From: Flavobacterium panacis
GTDB lineage: Bacteria; Bacteroidota; Bacteroidia; Flavobacteriales; Flavobacteriaceae
DNA length: 64,000 nucleotides
NCBI RefSeq assembly: GCF_024649945.1
Contig: NZ_JANKMS010000015.1
Coordinates: 58,997 to 122,996 of the forward strand
Reading direction: 5' to 3'
Shown piece after piece: positions 61,763 to 64,000 of the stretch (position 1 is the first letter of the stretch; every line of letters begins with the position of its first letter). A program made the translations under genes and the position numbers. The notes under the pieces are model-generated. The model was not told the origin of the DNA, did not search any database, and was given only the letters and a program-made list of their open reading frames with translations.

Positions 61763-64000
61763 CTAATTATTTATTTGATTTATTCCTGTTGTTGTCTCCT
61801 CTATACCCATTAAAATATCAGAAATTTGTTTTAGATAAATACTATCCAATAAAGTGATATGAGTAGAAGGAATATGATGTACAATTACTTCTTTATTAGT
61901 ATACTTTTGCCATTCATAATCAAATTTTTCGATATCATTTTCAATTATAATTATTTTATCTTTAGTTTCATCTTCTGCTGGAGTATACATTGCCCTAAAC
62001 AAAATGATTTGAGCTTCCACAATGGGTTTGTTTTGAGCTATATAAATGTAATTTTCATTACGGAAAATAACTTCTAAATGGCCTTTTACCTCATTCTCAT
62101 TTATTTTTAGTTTAGAGTCGCTTAACAATTTACACACAATCTCTATTTGTTCATCAGCTGATTTATTTTCAAGAACCAGATTAGACCAGTTAAAATCATC
62201 TCCAAACATTGTACGGATAAGTGTTTCTAATGAACTGCGATATGAATCGTCCCGATTATTACTTTCACTTCTATCTAGATCAAATCCAGTAAAAGAACTA
62301 TCGAAAATTAATAATTCTTCGACATCGAATCCTTTGTTCTGTAATTGTACTGCCATTTCGTAAGCAACTATTCCTCCAAAGGAATATCCTCCAAGTCGAT
62401 AAGGTCCGTATGGATCTACTTTTTGCATTTCCTCTACAAACGTAAAAGCCATTTCTTCAATAGAATCTGAAATTGGAGATTTTCCATTTAATCCCGGAGA
62501 TTGGAATGCATAAACAGGTTGATCCTCTCCAAGTAATTTAGCCAATTCAATATAACAGTTAACAGTTCCTCCTCCTGGAGGTGCCAAATATATAGCTTTA
62601 TTACTTCCTTTTTTTTGTAAAGGTATTAAGATATTTTCTTTAGCTGATTTAACCGAATCCAAACTCTCAACAAAATTACATATTGTTGGGTACTCAAATA
62701 TGGTCATAATATTGGTATTCAAATCCAATACTTCATTAATTCTCGCAACTAATTTTATTGCCAGTAAACTGTGACCTCCCAACTCGAAGAAATTATCATG
62801 AATCCCTATTTTTTCGATACCAAGCAATTGCTGCCAGATCACCGCAAGTGCCCTTTCGGTATCTGTGCGTGGTGCAACATACTCCTGGGTAGAAAGATCC
62901 GAATTGTCAGGATCCGGTAAAGCCTTCTTATCGATTTTACCATTAGAAGTCAAAGGCAGCTGATCCAGTTCTACCCAAAGCAAAGGAATCATATAATCTG
63001 GTAGACTTGATTTCAAACGATCCTGCAGATCCGCTTTATCCAGTTTACCTTCTGTAACCACATAACCTATCAGACGTTTGTTTCCGCCTTCATCCTCTCG
63101 GGCTAAGACACAACACTGGCCAATTTCCGGCAATGAAGACAAGACATTCTCAATCTCACCCAACTCGATACGGTAACCTCGGATCTTGACCTGATTATCC
63201 TTTCTGCCAATATATTCAATATTGCCGTCTGCAAGCCAACGCACTAAATCGCCCGTCTTGTAAATCCTGTCGCCTTCTACAAATGGATTGGCTATAAAAT
63301 TCTCCTTAGTCAGTTCTTCCTGATTCAGATAACCTGCAGCAACTCCCGAACCTCCAATACACAACTCTCCTACAACACCAATTGGAACTATATCTGATGA
63401 AGGATTTAAAACATAAAGGCTCGTATTGGTTAAAGGTTTACCTATTGGAATGGTTCCGGCTAAAGCAGGTATCTCTGAAATAACATAACAGGTAGCATAA
63501 ACGGTGGTTTCGGTAGGACCATAAACATGAAGGATTTTCCCTGAACCTAATCCCGAAAGCATTTTGCGAACAGGAGTCAATGAAACTTTCTCGCCTCCAA
63601 ACAACAACAATCGTAAACTTGATAATAAAGATAAATCATAATCCGCCAAAGAATTAAACAAGGCTGTAGTAATAAAAATAACACTCAGTTCATGCCTGTT
63701 TATTGCCTGTGATAAAGCAGCAGCATCTGAAGCCACGGATTTATCTATCAAATAAAGACTCGCTCCATTTAAAAGACTGCCAAAAATCTCATAGGTGGAT
63801 CCGTCAAAAGCATAATTAGACCATTGGAGTACACGATCCGAACCCGTAACTGCAATCTCACTCAACGGATCATTTATCAGAGTAATTACATTTTCATCAC
63901 TGATCAAAATTCCTTTAGGTAATCCTGTGGTACCGGACGTGTACATAATATACGCTACTGAATCCTCTGTCCTTGAACTTACAACACTTGAAGAGCTGTA
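61763..64000 (-). CDS. Non-ribosomal peptide synthetase, terminal module A-PCP-TE (5' end outside window)
   Basis: The frame runs to the window edge (the codons before 63946 give DSVAYIMYTSGTTGLPKG), so the gene continues upstream. Adenylation motifs: A3 YTSGTTGLPKG; A4 AFDGSTYEIFG; A5 HVYGPTETTVYA; A7/A8 YKTGDLVRW, KIRGYRIELGEIE; A10 LTSNGKIDKKALP. Reading the substrate-code positions by alignment to GrsA gives D-G-Y-F-L-G-V-V-Y, one change from a code I recall for isoleucine. A PCP follows (DNFFELGGHSLLAIKL, Ser as phosphopantetheine site), then a type I thioesterase with catalytic Ser in GGYSFGGIVAYE, Asp in LLIFDSSFTGFD and His in IPSTHITLLDS. The TE marks the end of the assembly line. 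No condensation domain is visible within the window. Confidence 0.9.
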   Translation of the reverse strand, partial: YSSSSVVSSRTEDSVAYIMYTSGTTGLPKGILISDENVITLINDPLSEIAVTGSDRVLQWSNYAFDGSTYEIFGSLLNGASLYLIDKSVASDAAALSQAINRHELSVIFITTALFNSLADYDLSLLSSLRLLLFGGEKVSLTPVRKMLSGLGSGKILHVYGPTETTVYATCYVISEIPALAGTIPIGKPLTNTSLYVLNPSSDIVPIGVVGELCIGGSGVAAGYLNQEELTKENFIANPFVEGDRIYKTGDLVRWLADGNIEYIGRKDNQVKIRGYRIELGEIENVLSSLPEIGQCCVLAREDEGGNKRLIGYVVTEGKLDKADLQDRLKSSLPDYMIPLLWVELDQLPLTSNGKIDKKALPDPDNSDLSTQEYVAPRTDTERALAVIWQQLLGIEKIGIHDNFFELGGHSLLAIKLVARINEVLDLNTNIMTIFEYPTICNFVESLDSVKSAKENILIPLQKKGSNKAIYLAPPGGGTVNCYIELAKLLGEDQPVYAFQSPGLNGKSPISDSIEEMAFTFVEEMQKVDPYGPYRLGGYSFGGIVAYEMAVQLQNKGFDVEELLIFDSSFTGFDLDRSESNNRDDSYRSSLETLIRTMFGDDFNWSNLVLENKSADEQIEIVCKLLSDSKLKINENEVKGHLEVIFRNENYIYIAQNKPIVEAQIILFRAMYTPAEDETKDKIIIIENDIEKFDYEWQKYTNKEVIVHHIPSTHITLLDSIYLKQISDILMGIEETTTGINQINN

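Overview
The window looks like a chromosomal segment of a Flavobacterium-type member of the Bacteroidota. The evidence is AT-rich DNA, TTTG / TAnnTTTG promoter motifs, three proteins with C-terminal type IX secretion (T9SS) sorting domains, two TonB-dependent receptors, a GLPGLI protein, a DUF4249 lipoprotein and SprB-type repeats. No rRNA, tRNA or CRISPR array is visible.

Layout. 0-4 kb: the end of a large-subunit catalase, a DUF892 ferritin-like protein and a very acidic protein (stress module), a receiver-like protein that has lost its phosphorylation residues, and two small proteins. 4-18 kb: a 4229-residue T9SS surface protein (four beta-helix blocks, then 13 MBG modules) followed by a ~280-residue outer-membrane barrel. 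18-25 kb: a membrane TPR/HTH regulator, a histidine kinase and response regulator pair, and a PAS histidine kinase. 25-30 kb: a T9SS leucine-rich-repeat protein, a possible small RNA, a DUF6965-like protein and a frameshifted receiver gene. 30-38.5 kb: a TonB-receptor-like barrel with GLPGLI protein, a Rossmann oxidoreductase, an IS3 remnant, an LRR-like protein, a WG-repeat protein and a secreted unknown. 38.8-50 kb: three phage-tail-collar-like proteins, a PBP-fold protein without signal peptide, a formyltransferase, a 2155-residue Ig/SprB surface protein and a second barrel related to the first. 50-56 kb: eroded DNA with an IS21-like repeat array, a PI-PLC-like enzyme in locally GC-richer DNA, a PhyH-type dioxygenase and a broken MupA-like monooxygenase. 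55.6-64 kb: a TonB receptor/DUF4249 pair, a CmlA-like diiron hydroxylase and the end of a non-ribosomal peptide synthetase (A-PCP-TE).

Main ideas. (1) Two giant T9SS proteins share a variant C-terminus with a homologous extra domain, and each is followed by a homologous barrel across a short gap holding a perfect hairpin. This looks like a repeated surface-protein plus partner-barrel module. The third T9SS cargo, the LRR protein, has an ordinary sorting domain and no barrel. (2) The second module sits behind a PBP-fold and a formyltransferase gene and a tail-collar triplet with no other phage genes, an unusual cassette that may be an undescribed envelope system. (3) The right end is the terminal part of an NRPS cluster with two different hydroxylase types and one decayed monooxygenase.

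All names are from reading translated sequence and motifs by eye; no database search was run.
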